In this document: positions 13,378 through 24,432 of the stretch, piece by piece | Layout of the letters: each line of letters opens with the position of its first letter | Position numbering within the stretch: the stretch's first letter is position 1 | Origin: Drosophila miranda | Taxonomy: Eukaryota > Arthropoda > Insecta > Diptera > Drosophilidae | Length of the DNA stretch: 64,000 bases | Assembly (NCBI RefSeq): GCF_003369915.1 | Contig: NC_046676.1 | Span: 15,482,001 to 15,546,000 of the forward strand | Reading direction: 5' to 3' | Position numbers and translations under genes: made by a program | Notes under the pieces: model-generated | Told to the model about the DNA's origin: nothing | Seen by the model: the letters and a program-made list of their open reading frames with translations, nothing else | Database searches by the model: none

Positions 13378-14430
13378 AGGGTGGGATGGGGAAATAGTTT
13401 TTGGCTTCTGATGTGGCGCCTAGCCATTGTGCTGACGTCACCGACCCGACACGACTGTGCACTCGAATGTAAAATTGGCAAATAAATAGGATTTCACTTG
13501 AAGCGTTTGTTGCACACCGCACCCTCCTGCACCCTCCTGCTCCTTGGTGTGGCACGAAAGGAAGCCCTGCGCAGACCAGGATGACATAAGACGAGCAACA
13601 CGCCCAGCGCAATCCTGGAGAGGTGCGGGGTCCAGGTCTAGGTCTCCTAGGGTCACCGCCACCAAAGACAATGATATTTCGATGGTTGGGGCGGCGGCCT
13701 AATTGAATCATAAGCCCGTGCAGCACCACTCACCGATTTACGTCAGCTGCAGCGGTTCCTTCAATAATCTCCATTCAAAATAGCCGGAGAGGGATATGAA
13801 ACCTTAATGTTTGCCCATTTTTTGTGTTATTGTTTTACGCCCCATTACGCTCGCTTTAATGTTGGGTGCTGGGCGAATGTTGCAGCTACTCTCTCCGTAA
13901 TCCCACAGGAAACCACGGGGCCCCCCCATCCAAGCCATAATTGTGTGACGTCAATGACTGAGTGGCGGTGCTCTGGCATGAAAGACCACTTTTTATAATT
14001 TTTTCATCTGTCTGTGTGCGTTAAATAATCCAAGGTGAATCCTCTGTAGTCAAGCCCAAATGGAAATAAAGGCAACCGATTGCCAAAATTCACCCAAACG
14101 AAAACACGTCCTTCGGTTGTGAATCAATACCAGGACGACCAGGGATGCTCATCACACAGGAGTACGACACCTTTAAATCACCTCATATTTGAAAACAAAA
14201 CTGATTGGATGTTGCGGAGCAGGAATACATCTTTTGACCTGTAAATAAATATTTACGCATATATTTAGGCGAGAAACAGGCACAAATAGGTATATATTTT
14301 GAAGCCGAAACTTAAGTTAGGGCATATTGTTATTTATGATGCACGTATTTTATTTTTTTCCTTTCTTTAAATCAATATGGAAGATCAACTGTAAATTGGT
14401 ACCGTTCGCTAATATCAGTAGGACTAATTA

Positions 14431-14652
14431 TTGAATACATTTAACGAGAATTAAAAAAGTTTAAATAAAAAATAATGTTTTTTAATGGTACACTTTTGGT
14501 ATATTTATGGAAATATTAGACAATTTAAAAGGTATATATTTTGGTAGACTTCTCAGAGCCAGTTTATATTTATTCAACCTGAATTATACACAAATTGTAT
14601 GTATGCAAGTAAGCATGTAATATATGTATTATTTTTTTTATGTATTTATTAT
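14431..14652. repeat. direct repeat, left copy
   Basis: About 220 bp of AT-rich sequence is nearly identical to 15753-15970, with only a handful of differences such as a 4-bp gap close to the right end. The two copies bracket a mini-me/SGM-like element. The arrangement looks like a tandem duplication with the element between the copies, or long terminal or subterminal repeats of a composite element. Confidence 0.85.
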
Positions 14653-15752
14653 ACCCGATACTCAAAATGAGTATTGGGGTATATTAGATTTGTGGTAAAA
14701 GTGGATGTGTGTAACGTCCAGAAGGAATCGTTTCCGACCCCATAAGGTATATATATTCTTGATCAGCATCAATAGCCGAGTCGATTGAGCCCTGTCTGTC
14801 TGTCCGTCTGTCCGTCCGTCCGTCCGTCCGTCCGTCCGTCCGTCCGTCCGTCCGTCCGTCCGTCCGTCCGTCCGTCCGTCCGTCCCCTTCAGCGCCTAGT
14901 GCTCAAAGACTATAAGATCTAGAGCAACGATGTTTTGGATCCAGATTTCTGTGATATGTCACTGCTACAAAAATATTTCAAAACTTCGCCCCGCCCACTT
15001 CCGCCCCCACAAAGGACGAAAATCTGTGGCATCCACATTTTTAAAGATACGATAAAACCAAAAACGCAGAATCGTAGAGGATGACTATATGTTCTAGAGT
15101 GTAAGATCTCAACCAGATCGTATAATTATTATAGCCAGAATCAAGAAAACAATTTCATTCTTTCTCGCTCTGTCTCTCTCTAACACACAGGTTTCATGGT
15201 CGGTTTTGTCAATTGCAAAATATGAGTTCAAGGATCTCAGAACCTATAAGAGCCAGAGCAACCAAATTTGGTATCCACACTCCTGTGATATCCGACCTTG
15301 ACCGTTTCCTCTCCAAATTTCGAAACACCCCCTTCCGCCCCCGCAAAGGACGAAAATCTGGGGCATCCACAAATCTCAGAGACTATTAAGGCTACAGTAA
15401 CCAAATTTGGTATCCGCACTTCTGTTAGATCTCACTATAAAACGTATATCTTAGAATTTCGCCCCACCCTTTTCCGCCCCCACAAAGGACGAAAATCTGT
15501 TGCATCCACAATATTGCACATTCGAGAAAACTAAAAACGCAGAATCATAGATAATGACCATATCTATCAGATTGCTGAATCTGGATCAGATCAGATCATT
15601 TTTATAGCCAAAAGGAACAAATCAATTTGCACTGGCTACGCAGCGCCCGACGTCACGCTCAGACTGATTTTCTGTCTCTCTCTTTGTCGTGTCGTTTAAT
15701 ATTAGCGGCGTCTGCCGGTCTCCGCAGCAACTCACAACGTTCCCCCTCGTTT
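14653..15752 (+). mobile_element. mini-me/SGM (DINE-1)-like non-autonomous element
   Basis: The element begins with an imperfect hairpin (ATACCCGATACTC paired with GAGTATTGGGGTAT). It continues with the text common to small Drosophila Helitron-like elements, including a phrase around TTTCCGACCCCATAAGG, and then a long (GTCC)n block. The rest is built of about three degenerate internal copies of a motif around CCGCCCCCACAAAGGACG (near 15001, 15335 and 15473). There is no coding capacity. The family name rests on the GTCY core and layout and needs a repeat-library search. Confidence 0.55.
14792..14885 (+). repeat. (GTCC)n tetranucleotide block
   Basis: About 23 tetranucleotide units occur: GTCT-type at the left edge, then a pure GTCC run. 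Such a block is characteristic of mini-me-type elements, which carry GTCY repeats. Confidence 0.9.
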
Positions 15753-15970
15753 TTGAATACATTTAACGAGAATTAAAAATGTTTGAATGAAAAATAATGT
15801 TTTTTAATGGTACACTTTTGGTATATTTATGGAAATATTAGAAAATTTAAAAGGTATATATTTTGGTAGACTTCTCAGAGTCAGTTTATATTTATTCAAC
15901 CTGAATTATACACAAATTGTATGTATGGAAGTAAGCATGTAATATATGTATTATTTTTTTTATTTATTAT
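15753..15970. repeat. direct repeat, right copy
   Basis: This is the second copy of the 14431-14652 sequence. Its right end runs directly into the poly(T) tract (about 15952-15983) that is the poly(A) tail of the minus-strand LINE. The LINE therefore inserted at, or was duplicated with, this edge. Confidence 0.85.
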
Positions 15971-17215
15971 TTTTTTTTTTTTCATGTGGAAAATTTTTAT
16001 TTTCTTGTAAACAAGTTTACTGCTACCTTTCGTGGCAACTTAATCTAGTTTTACATTTAAGGGGAAAAACAATTGATCACAGGAGATACATACATAAACT
16101 TAATGTTACATATATGGAGTAGGTACATACATTATTTACAATATTTACAAAAAGTTAATGAGATGTTATAGGAGGGATCTAGTAGGGAGATCCAGTGGAT
16201 GACACCTTTTGAGTCTTCTTTTCCTTGGCGGGTTAATTAGACGTCTGGCTAGCGCATAAGGGTGACCACCAAGTCGTTGCAAGTACCTTGCTGAATGTAA
16301 TTGTATAACTTCGCCCACTTTGGGAACCTTTAGGTCCCTCTCGATGTCGCTGTTTCGTATGTACCATGGAGCATTGCATATTCGTCGTAGAATTTTTGAC
16401 TGAGCAACTCTAATTTTATTTAAGTTGGTTTTTGCCGCGATACAGTAAACTTGAAGTGCGTATTTCCATATGGGGCTGAGGATGGACTTGTATATCGTGA
16501 CTTTGCTGTACAGCGACAGCTTATTTCTTGGTGCAAGTAGCCACGCCATCTTTCCCGCTTTCGCCATCACCGACTGTCGAACAATGGTAGTATGGGTTTT
16601 GAAATTTAGTGACCTGTCGAGTACAACAACCAGGTATTTGTACGAGCTCTTGTGCGTAAGTGTGGAGCCCAGCATATTAATGCCTCCGCAAGAAAGTGTT
16701 TTCGTAGCAAAAGTAACATTAGCACATTTGCTGCTGTTGATGCCTATGTTCCATTTCTGAGCCCAGACCTCAAAGCTGCTCACATATTGTTGCAGAGCTT
16801 CCGTAGCTAGATTTATGCTTGGACTTCTTGGTCAGCACTGCAGTGTCATCCGCGTAGGTTGCTATCAACACATCGTCCTCGTCCAACCCAGGTATTACCC
16901 TTGAGGAAGGCATATCGGCTGTATATAGGGTATATAACGTTGGTCCAAGAACGCTGCCTTGTGGGACGCCTGCACAGATTGGGCGCTTCGATGATTTTGC
17001 TCCATTTACAACAACTCTAAAACTTCTGTCCATTAGAAAGCTACTCACCAGCTGGAATATCTGCGGCGGCAATATGTTTCTCAGCTTAAAGAGGAGGCCA
17101 TCATGCCACACCCTGTCAAACGCTTGTTGAATGTCCATAAACACAGCTACCGAATACATTTTTTGCTCCATTGCATCAAGCGCGAAGTTGACCACTCGAT
17201 GAAGTTGTTCTGGCG
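15952..17215 (-). mobile_element. jockey-like LINE, 5'-truncated, with frameshift
   Basis: This is the 3' end of a non-LTR retrotransposon reading leftward. The reverse-transcriptase part (17215 to about 16800) shows FMDIQQAFDRVWH, the AGVPQGSVLGP block and the catalytic YADD motif (ATYADDTAV). A frameshift near 16790-16830 moves the frame. The C-terminal part (16783-16166) continues with KWNIGINSSKC and the LPIWKYALQ-like jockey-clade region, ending HPLDLPTRSLL. A 3' UTR and a poly(A) tail (poly(T) on the plus strand) follow. Homology stops abruptly at about 17215, where the minisatellite begins, so the endonuclease and 5' portions are missing. It cannot be autonomous. Confidence 0.88.
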
Positions 17216-17225
17216 TTATAATAAT

Positions 17226-19043
17226 AGTTATTCAATAAAAATCAAGAAAAACAATTATAATAATAGTTATTCGATAAAAATCAAGAATAACAATTATAAT
17301 AATAGTTATTCAATAAAAATCAAGAATAACAATTATAATAATAGTTATTCAATAAAAAACAAGAATAACAATTATAATAATAGTTATTCAATAAAAATCA
17401 AGAATAACAATTATAATAATAGTTATACGATAAAAATCAAGAATAACAATTATAATAATAGTTATTCGATAAAAATCAAGAATAATAATAGTTATTCGAT
17501 AAAAATCAAGAATAACAATTATAATAATAGTTATTCAATAAAAATCAAGAAAAACAATTATAATAATAGTTATTCGATAAAAATCAAGAATAACAATTAT
17601 AATAATAGTTATTCAATAAAAATCAAGAAAAACAATTATAATAATAGTTATTCGATAAAAATCAAGAATAACAATTATAATAATAGTTACTCAATAAAAA
17701 TCAAGAATAACAATTATAATAATAGTTATTCGATAAAAATCAAGAATAACAATTATAATAATAGTTATACGATAAAAATCAAGAATAACAATTATAATAA
17801 TAGTTATTCAATAAAAATCAAGAATAACAATTATAATAATAGTTATACGATAAAAATCAAGAATAACAATTATCATAATAGTTATTCAATAAAAATCAAG
17901 AATAACAATTATAATAATAGTTATTCAATAAAAATCAAGAATAACAATTATAATAATAGTTATACGATAAAAATCAAGAATAACAATTATAATAATAGTT
18001 ATTCGATAAAAATCAAGAATAACAATTATAATACTAGTTATTCAATAAAAATCAAGAATAACAATTATAATAATAGTTATTCAATAAAAATCAAGAATAA
18101 CAATTATAATAATAGTTATTCGATAAAAATCAAGAATAACAATTATAATAATAGTTATACGATAAAAATCAAGAATAACAATTATAATAATAGTTATTCG
18201 ATAAAAATCAAGAATAATAATTATAATAATAGTTATTCAATAAAAATCAAGAATAAAAATTATAATAATAGTTATACGATAAAAATCAAGAATAACAATT
18301 ATAATAATAGTTATTCGATAAAAATCAAGAATAATAATAGTTATTCGATAAAAATCAAGAATAACAATTATAATAATAGTTATACGATAGAAATCAAGAA
18401 TAATAATTATAATAATAGTTATACGATAAAAATCAAGAATAACAATTATAATAATAGTTATTCGATAAAAATCAAGAATAATAATAGTTATTCGATAAAA
18501 ATCAAGAATAACAATTATAATAATAGTTATACGATAAAAATCAAGAATAACAATTATAATAATAGTTATTCAATAAAAATCAAGAATAACAATTATAATA
18601 ATAGTTATACGATAAAAATCAAGAATAACAATTATAATAATAGTTATTCGATACAAATCAAGAATAACAATTATAATAATAGTTATTCAATAAAAATCAA
18701 GAATAACAATTATAATAATAGTTATTCAATAAAAATCAAGATTAACAATTATAATAATAGTTATTCGATAAAAATCAAGAATAACAATTATAATAATAGT
18801 TATACGATAAAAATCAAGAATAACAATTATAATAATAGTTATACGATAAAAATCAAGAATAACAATTATAATAATAGTTATTCGATAAAAATCAAGAATA
18901 ATAATAGTTATTCGATAAAAATCAAGAATAATAATAGTTATTCGATAAAAATCAAGAGTAACAATTATAATAATTGTTATACTATAAAAATCAAGAATAA
19001 CAATTATAATAATAGTTATTCAATAAAAATCAAGAATAATAAT
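17226..19043 (+). repeat. 39-bp minisatellite, 48 units
   Basis: There are 48 head-to-tail units: 42 of 39 bp and 6 of 30 bp that lack the same 9 bp (including the last). The unit contains AGTTATTCGATAAAAATCAAG followed by AATAACAATTATAATA-type sequence. Units differ mainly at two positions, giving TTCG, TTCA or TACG variants that alternate irregularly. Because 39 and 30 are both multiples of three and one frame has no stop, the plus strand is open for 647 codons. That frame translates to monotonous N/S/Y/I/K repeats and starts in antisense LINE sequence, so I do not regard it as a gene. Confidence 0.95.
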
Positions 19044-19060
19044 TAGACAATAAAAATCAA

Positions 19061-19103
19061 TGCAGGCGTCCCACAAGGCAGCGTTCTTGGACCAACGTTA
19101 TAT
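19061..19103 (+). mobile_element. inverted fragment of the same LINE
   Basis: Forty-two to 43 bases encoding the AGVPQGSVLGPTLY block of reverse transcriptase read on the plus strand. They match the reverse complement of 16933-16974 exactly. The fragment therefore duplicates, in opposite orientation, a piece retained in the LINE on the other side of the minisatellite. Beyond 19104 the match decays into TA-rich sequence. Confidence 0.9.
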
Positions 19104-20380
19104 CTATATATATGTATTATACATATGTATTTGTGGTTTGTATACAGCCTAAAAGTATGCTACAAACAGTATAAATAGAATTCATGTATTTATGTAAGAA
19201 GCAAGTAGAAATGCCATTTGCTTTTGTCACCGATCGCATATGAAATATAAAGCTCTCAATGGTATTGTACGAGAGGCGGCAGAACAACAGCAGAACACTT
19301 TCCCATCCTCTGAAGACTTTGATCCAGTGCGCGACCACTGCAATAGATACATCCTAAAAGTGATCCCTGTGCAAAACTATATCTTCGAAAAGAGGCTGTT
19401 AAGCTGTGAGCCACAAACATAAACGTTATATTTGACACACTATTATGATATAATTATAAGAGAGTTGGATGTTTTTCATTTAAAATTGTGCACTTAGTCG
19501 TCTTCTAACATTTAATACGATTTTGCTGCATTTTAAGACAGATCTTTGGTTTGACATAATACATTTCGAATAAACTTATTCATTATGGTACGAACTCCAC
19601 GGAAAAGTGGGGTAGAAATTTATTTAGATCATTGAGATTCCACGCATTCAAGAAAGGGGGAAATAAATTTTGAGCACTGCACAATTGATGTCGTAGGCCA
19701 ACCAGTCTCGACGTTACGTTGTGGGGTCATGAATGGTTCATGTTGGAATACTCTTTGATTATATCATAAAAATAACTAACAATGGAGAACGATTTTGCTG
19801 TTTTGTCAAATTTGCAGGCATCGACAGTGAAATTTTAAAGTAATTGTAAGGAAAATCGACTCAAAACTAAAAACTTCGGATAACTATATTTAAAATCGCA
19901 GAAATCCATATCCATCAAATCTTCAAGTTGTTGTAATTATTTGTAAAAATATTTTACACTTGTAAATACTCTTATCTTTGCAACAAAATAAGATATGACC
20001 TAGAGAGTAAAAACCACATGGACTAAGTTCAAACCAAAACTGTTTTCTCCTTAAAATATTGCATATAGAATACTAATCCAACTCTTTCAGTCGATAGAGC
20101 AATTCGATTGGGTCTTTGACGATGGGTTAGCTGTGGATATAAGTTTTTCATAATAAATTCTCTAAAAAAAAGTCGTTAGTTACATCTTTGCCCTTACTTT
20201 TATAACCATCAAACGAAAACTGATCGGGTGACCAATTCAGTTACCCGAATATTCGAAAAATCTTTTTACAGAAGTGCAAATAAAAATACCACCGACAACT
20301 TAAACCACTTCTTCCCTCTCATGCGGGAAACTCCTCTGATAAGTGCCACCACCCGATGGTAGGGTATATCATAAGATCAG
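19104..20380. other. AT-rich non-coding stretch
   Basis: No convincing gene is present. Short open frames around 19240-19440 exist on both strands and match nothing I recognise. The stretch separates the repeat island from the putative first exon of the large gene. Confidence 0.6.
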
Positions 20381-21432
20381 CAGCAGCGGCGGCGGCGACG
20401 ACGGCGGCGACGGCGACGAATGAACATCAACCAAGTGACCGACTCCGCCGAGAGTCTTGTCTTTGCGCTGGCGGCTAGCGTTCGTTGCCAGTTTCTTTTA
20501 ACTCGTTCACGTCGTTGGTTGTGTCGGTTACTTGTCGGTCGGCGTCGCTTGTGCTTTTTTTTTGTGGTGTTCCACGCAGCCGCGCATCGTCGCTATAAGA
20601 AGGTGGTTCACGGCACTGGGAGATAATACAATATAGTATAGGAATAACAGAGCAGCCGATATGAAATTCTGACACGACTTCGTGCAGATCTCCAGAGCTG
20701 CGAAACTGCAATGTTGTGTGTGTGAAAAAAGTGCATTAAACAGCAATAACAAAAGGCGCAGCCAGAAAGATTGTGTGAGAGCCGCACGAAGAAAGAAAGA
20801 GGCGAAAGAAGGCGAAAGAAGGCGGGGAGAGAGAAGTGCAGAAGCAGAAATTGGGAATAAACAAAAAGAAATTGCATAAGTTTGATTTTTGGCGTGCGCT
20901 TTGCTCATCTTCTGCTGCAATATTTGTGGGCTTTTCGTTTTATTTTGTCTGCCGTGGATTTTGGGTTTTGTTTTTCCCTCCAAAAAAAGATCACAGATGA
21001 TAAAACATAACGCTGCCGAAGAAGAGACAGAAATTAAAAAACTTTAAAATAGCTTTTGTCCGGGGCCTGGCGCGACGACGCATCGTCTGGCGGTATTTTA
21101 CACAATTTTTTTAATCAACTCCATTCGACGGCGGCGTCTACTTGACCATTTGACTTTTTTCGAACAAGTTGTCGCCGCCGCGCCGCTCGTTTTGCATTCA
21201 AGTTTTCTCCGAGTGTCCGTCCAGTGTGGTGTACATTCATATGTGTGCGTTTCTCTCTGTGTATTTGGCAATTGAAACCCAAACATTAATGCAATTGTTG
21301 TTAACCAATTTCTGTTTCACCGACTGTTAGCTTTTTTATGTGCAAAGCCGCCAAACATTTATGCAACGCGAGCAGAAACAATATCATCGGAAAAGGAACA
21401 ACTTTGGTCACAGTTTAAAGTGCTCGGGTGAG
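20380..21432 (+). other. probable non-coding first exon / promoter region
   Basis: The region begins with a GC-rich CAG/CGG/GACG-rich patch (20380-20420). It then has the A-rich, AAAG/AAAC-rich texture typical of Drosophila 5' leaders, and ends at a strong donor, GTGAG|GTAAGT, at 21432/21433. The next strong acceptor before coding sequence is at 30336 (TTCTGTTGCAG), 46 bp upstream of the first coding ATG. I infer that this is the leader exon of the 923-residue gene. The transcription start lies probably at 20.4-20.7 kb but is not fixed by any motif I can be sure of. Confidence 0.45.
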
Positions 21433-22517
21433 GTAAGTTTTATTTAACAGATGGACGGACGGACGGACGGATGGACACGGACGGACGCAAAGCAATTAAC
21501 ATAAACCAATTACAACTAATTACAATCAAACGAATTAGTCGCCGCAAATCGTGCGCCCCACGGCGTCTATTGTGTCATTAAACCGATACGGAATTTGCAT
21601 AAATTAGATAAGGATTACCAGCAAATAGAACATAGACGCAGAACAGAGACCCAGAGAACCAGACACAGGCGCAGACCGAAACCAATTTAATATTTTCCTG
21701 GCCTTTAATGGCACTCGTAAATGGAGAAAAGGGCAAGCCGAAGCTCGAGAATACCCTAGAAGTACGAGTATACTTTTTCCAGGGTTCAGCATCCCTGGTA
21801 ATCCACAGAGAGACCTTCGAGTGGGTGCCAAAAAGCATTTCAACAAATACAATATATAGGACGAATTTCAACAAATTCAATGGCAAATAAATTGAAATGG
21901 TGGATTTCAATCTTCACAGGAAACCTGATGCGACCTGCGATTGGCCAATCATTCAGCTGATGACTTAATTTTGCGAAGCCTTTAATTGGTATTTTGGTGA
22001 GGTCTGTTTCGGGTTTTTTCCTAATCATAAATAGAAATTCCCGTCACACCAAATAATCGAACACATTCTGCTGTCCAGCCACCAAATTGGGGACTTGCGA
22101 AGAGACATCCGACCCAATTGGTAGTGGCACGTCAGGTGGAAGTAATTCATTAGCTCAGAACCATTCGAGCAGCCACTCCATATTGGTTGTAAATTGATTC
22201 ATCGAATGGATATGTGTGACTAGGTTTATTCCTCGGCCTGCCTCCCACTCCCACTAAGTTTCTTGCATTAATTGCTCGACTAAGCGTCATCGAAAGCCCC
22301 TAACAAGTTTGTCTCTTTTGCGAAACCTGTTGAATGGAACAAAGCAGAGGAAGAAATGGGAAATCCATTAAAAGTAAATTTTGAACAAATACTAAATATA
22401 TACGCAAACACAGCTGCTAAAAAAAAAGAAGCTGAAATTGGATAATATCTAATGCTACGAGGCCACTGGCTCTTCTTCCGTTGCTGCTATTTCTAGATAC
22501 ATACATCTGGCGTATAG

Positions 22518-22543
22518 TGGGTGGGGTGGGGTAGGGTGGGGTG
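22518..22543 (+). other. G-rich tract, strong quadruplex pattern
   Basis: Five runs of three or four G are separated by one- or two-base loops, the tightest quadruplex-type motif in the window. It lies in the inferred first intron on the coding strand. Confidence 0.5.
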
Positions 22544-22735
22544 GCTCTGTATGCACCATTTACAACTTTATTTGGAAATTTGTTTGTCTGTCGTTAAATG
22601 GTTTTCCAACTGTTCCATTTACGGCTGAACCTCCTCCGAACGATGGCTGACAATCAATCATCGCATTTCACGATGAATGCATGAGTATTACGACACAAGG
22701 CGCATCTCTGGCAAATATAAGCATCTATAAATAGA

Positions 22736-22804
22736 AAAGAGAGACGAAGACAGAGAGAGACGAAGACAGAGAGAGACGAAGAGAGAGAGAGAGAGAGAGA
22801 GAGA
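22736..22804. repeat. GA-rich microsatellite
   Basis: GACGAAGACAGA-type 18-bp units pass into a pure (GA)n run. GAGA-factor-type sites are abundant here by composition. Confidence 0.85.
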
Positions 22805-24394
22805 TAAAAGCCAGATGGCTTACAGCAAAACAGTTGTGGGTGGGTGTTACTTTGGCCAAATTAATGAGGCAACAAACTCAAATAATTAATATACAAATGC
22901 GGTCATTGACAATGCACAGACACCCAACCCATCCTCCACCTCCGCTCTTTCTCCCCGTTCGAAAAACTGTAATTAATATTTCATTCAAAGCCGACCAGCG
23001 CACACATTATTAAAAGTAGGCAAATAAATATTTCAATTTCATGATGCGGTTTTAGCATTTCATTGCTCAATGGAAACCACAAATAAATGAGATGTGCCAT
23101 CAGGTGACCGATGGCCGGGGACACGGACACCATTTGGCTACTGCCACAGCTGTTGTGATGGTGTGGGAGAAACCCCAACAAACCCCACCCAAAGACAGTA
23201 GATCAGATCTAGACCCGAACTCATCTTTGTCACGATCTCAAGAATATTTAACAGCTTGTGGAATTCGCAGAGCGTCCATAAGTGAAAGGTTCGTCGAACC
23301 GGAATTGCCAGCGGGCCAAAACACAGATAAACCAGTCAGAGTCAGGAGTGATAAGCATGGACGGAAAGAACCTGGTTCCAAAACATGTTTCCAAGCGAAA
23401 TTCAAATATGAAACAAACATTTTAAATACAAACGAAAATACGATAAATAAAGAGCTCTGCGGATTCTTGGGTCCGGCTAAGGAAGGCCTCAGATCCGGCG
23501 AATATATCAGCCCAAGTACAGCTGTGACGTGCCAGAGGGCTGACAAATGATCGCTTTCTTGGCATGTCTGATCATTTATTCAGATATTGTAATCTACGAC
23601 TGTCTGGGGGGAATTAAGCAGGGCAGGACAGATATGCGCCAGGCATAATTTATTAGTGTTTGGTTTTCCTTTTACTTTTTTTTAGTTGTTCTCCAATCAA
23701 GAAAAAAGAATGTCAGAACTGAAACAAAACACTCGATGTGCCATCCAGCCATTAGCATTCGTATAATCGAGTTTGGATCGAAGTCAGGAGTCGAGACCGC
23801 GACCGAGACCGAGACCCATTAAAATCGTATTAATACTCGCATAAGAGAAGGAAAAAAGCAAACGCATTGAGCTGGCGAATTAAATGGTAATTTTTCAAGT
23901 TCATGGCATCCGGTGACATCGATATATCAGCTTTCAATTGATTTAAATTGTCTTAATTGTTTCAATTTGGACCACGGCGCCGCACAATGGCCGAACAATG
24001 AACGGCAGCGGACAGACTTGAACCCAAAACCCCTATTACGATTATGGGTCCATCATAATTTCCATCATAATGGCGCTCTCTGGCCAAGTGCCATAAACCC
24101 GTTTTTGAGCACATTAACATGCCGCAGGCCCAGCGAACGAATACACGAGCTGGAAAATTAAATCACGCAAATGCAAATGCAAATGAAAATGGAAATGCAT
24201 ATATTGGGGCATTTGCTGTAAATTGTTGCAAGATTTGCACTTGTGGCGGGGCGCCGCATCAACATGCAGGCCGAACAAATGCAACACTAATTGGCAGCCG
24301 ACTGGTTTGCTCTTGTCCAATTTTCGGGTTTCCCGCTTTCCATTGTCTGCATTTAATATGTAATTCTCCGCCTGCCCCCAAAGTCACGGATGTC

Positions 24395-24432
24395 CGGCCC
24401 CACCGCCACCGCCACCGCCACCGCCACCGCCC
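24395..24432. repeat. (CCGCCA)n repeat
   Basis: Five to six hexanucleotide units with a C-rich tail, within the inferred first intron. Confidence 0.85.

Larger units (their letters stand above)
1..14430. other. gene-poor non-coding region
   Basis: No open frame here has coding character: all are short, overlap on both strands and are biased by simple sequence. The region holds TG, CA and CATA runs, G-rich tracts and short dispersed-repeat remnants. It also has five perfect TGACGTCA octamers (3740, 10650, 13171, 13433, 13946). It could be the regulatory domain or an unrecognised 5' intron of the large plus-strand gene downstream, or plain intergenic DNA. I cannot tell which from the sequence alone. 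Confidence 0.6.

Noticed and set aside
17103-19046. 647-residue open frame of N/S/Y/I/K repeats on the plus strand
   Set aside because: It starts in antisense LINE sequence and is otherwise the translation of a 39-bp minisatellite whose period is a multiple of three. There is no gene-like start, flanking splice sites or domain.
19240-19438. Opposed 60-residue frames near 19.3 kb
   Set aside because: Short, overlapping on both strands, no recognisable motif, and next to repeat debris.
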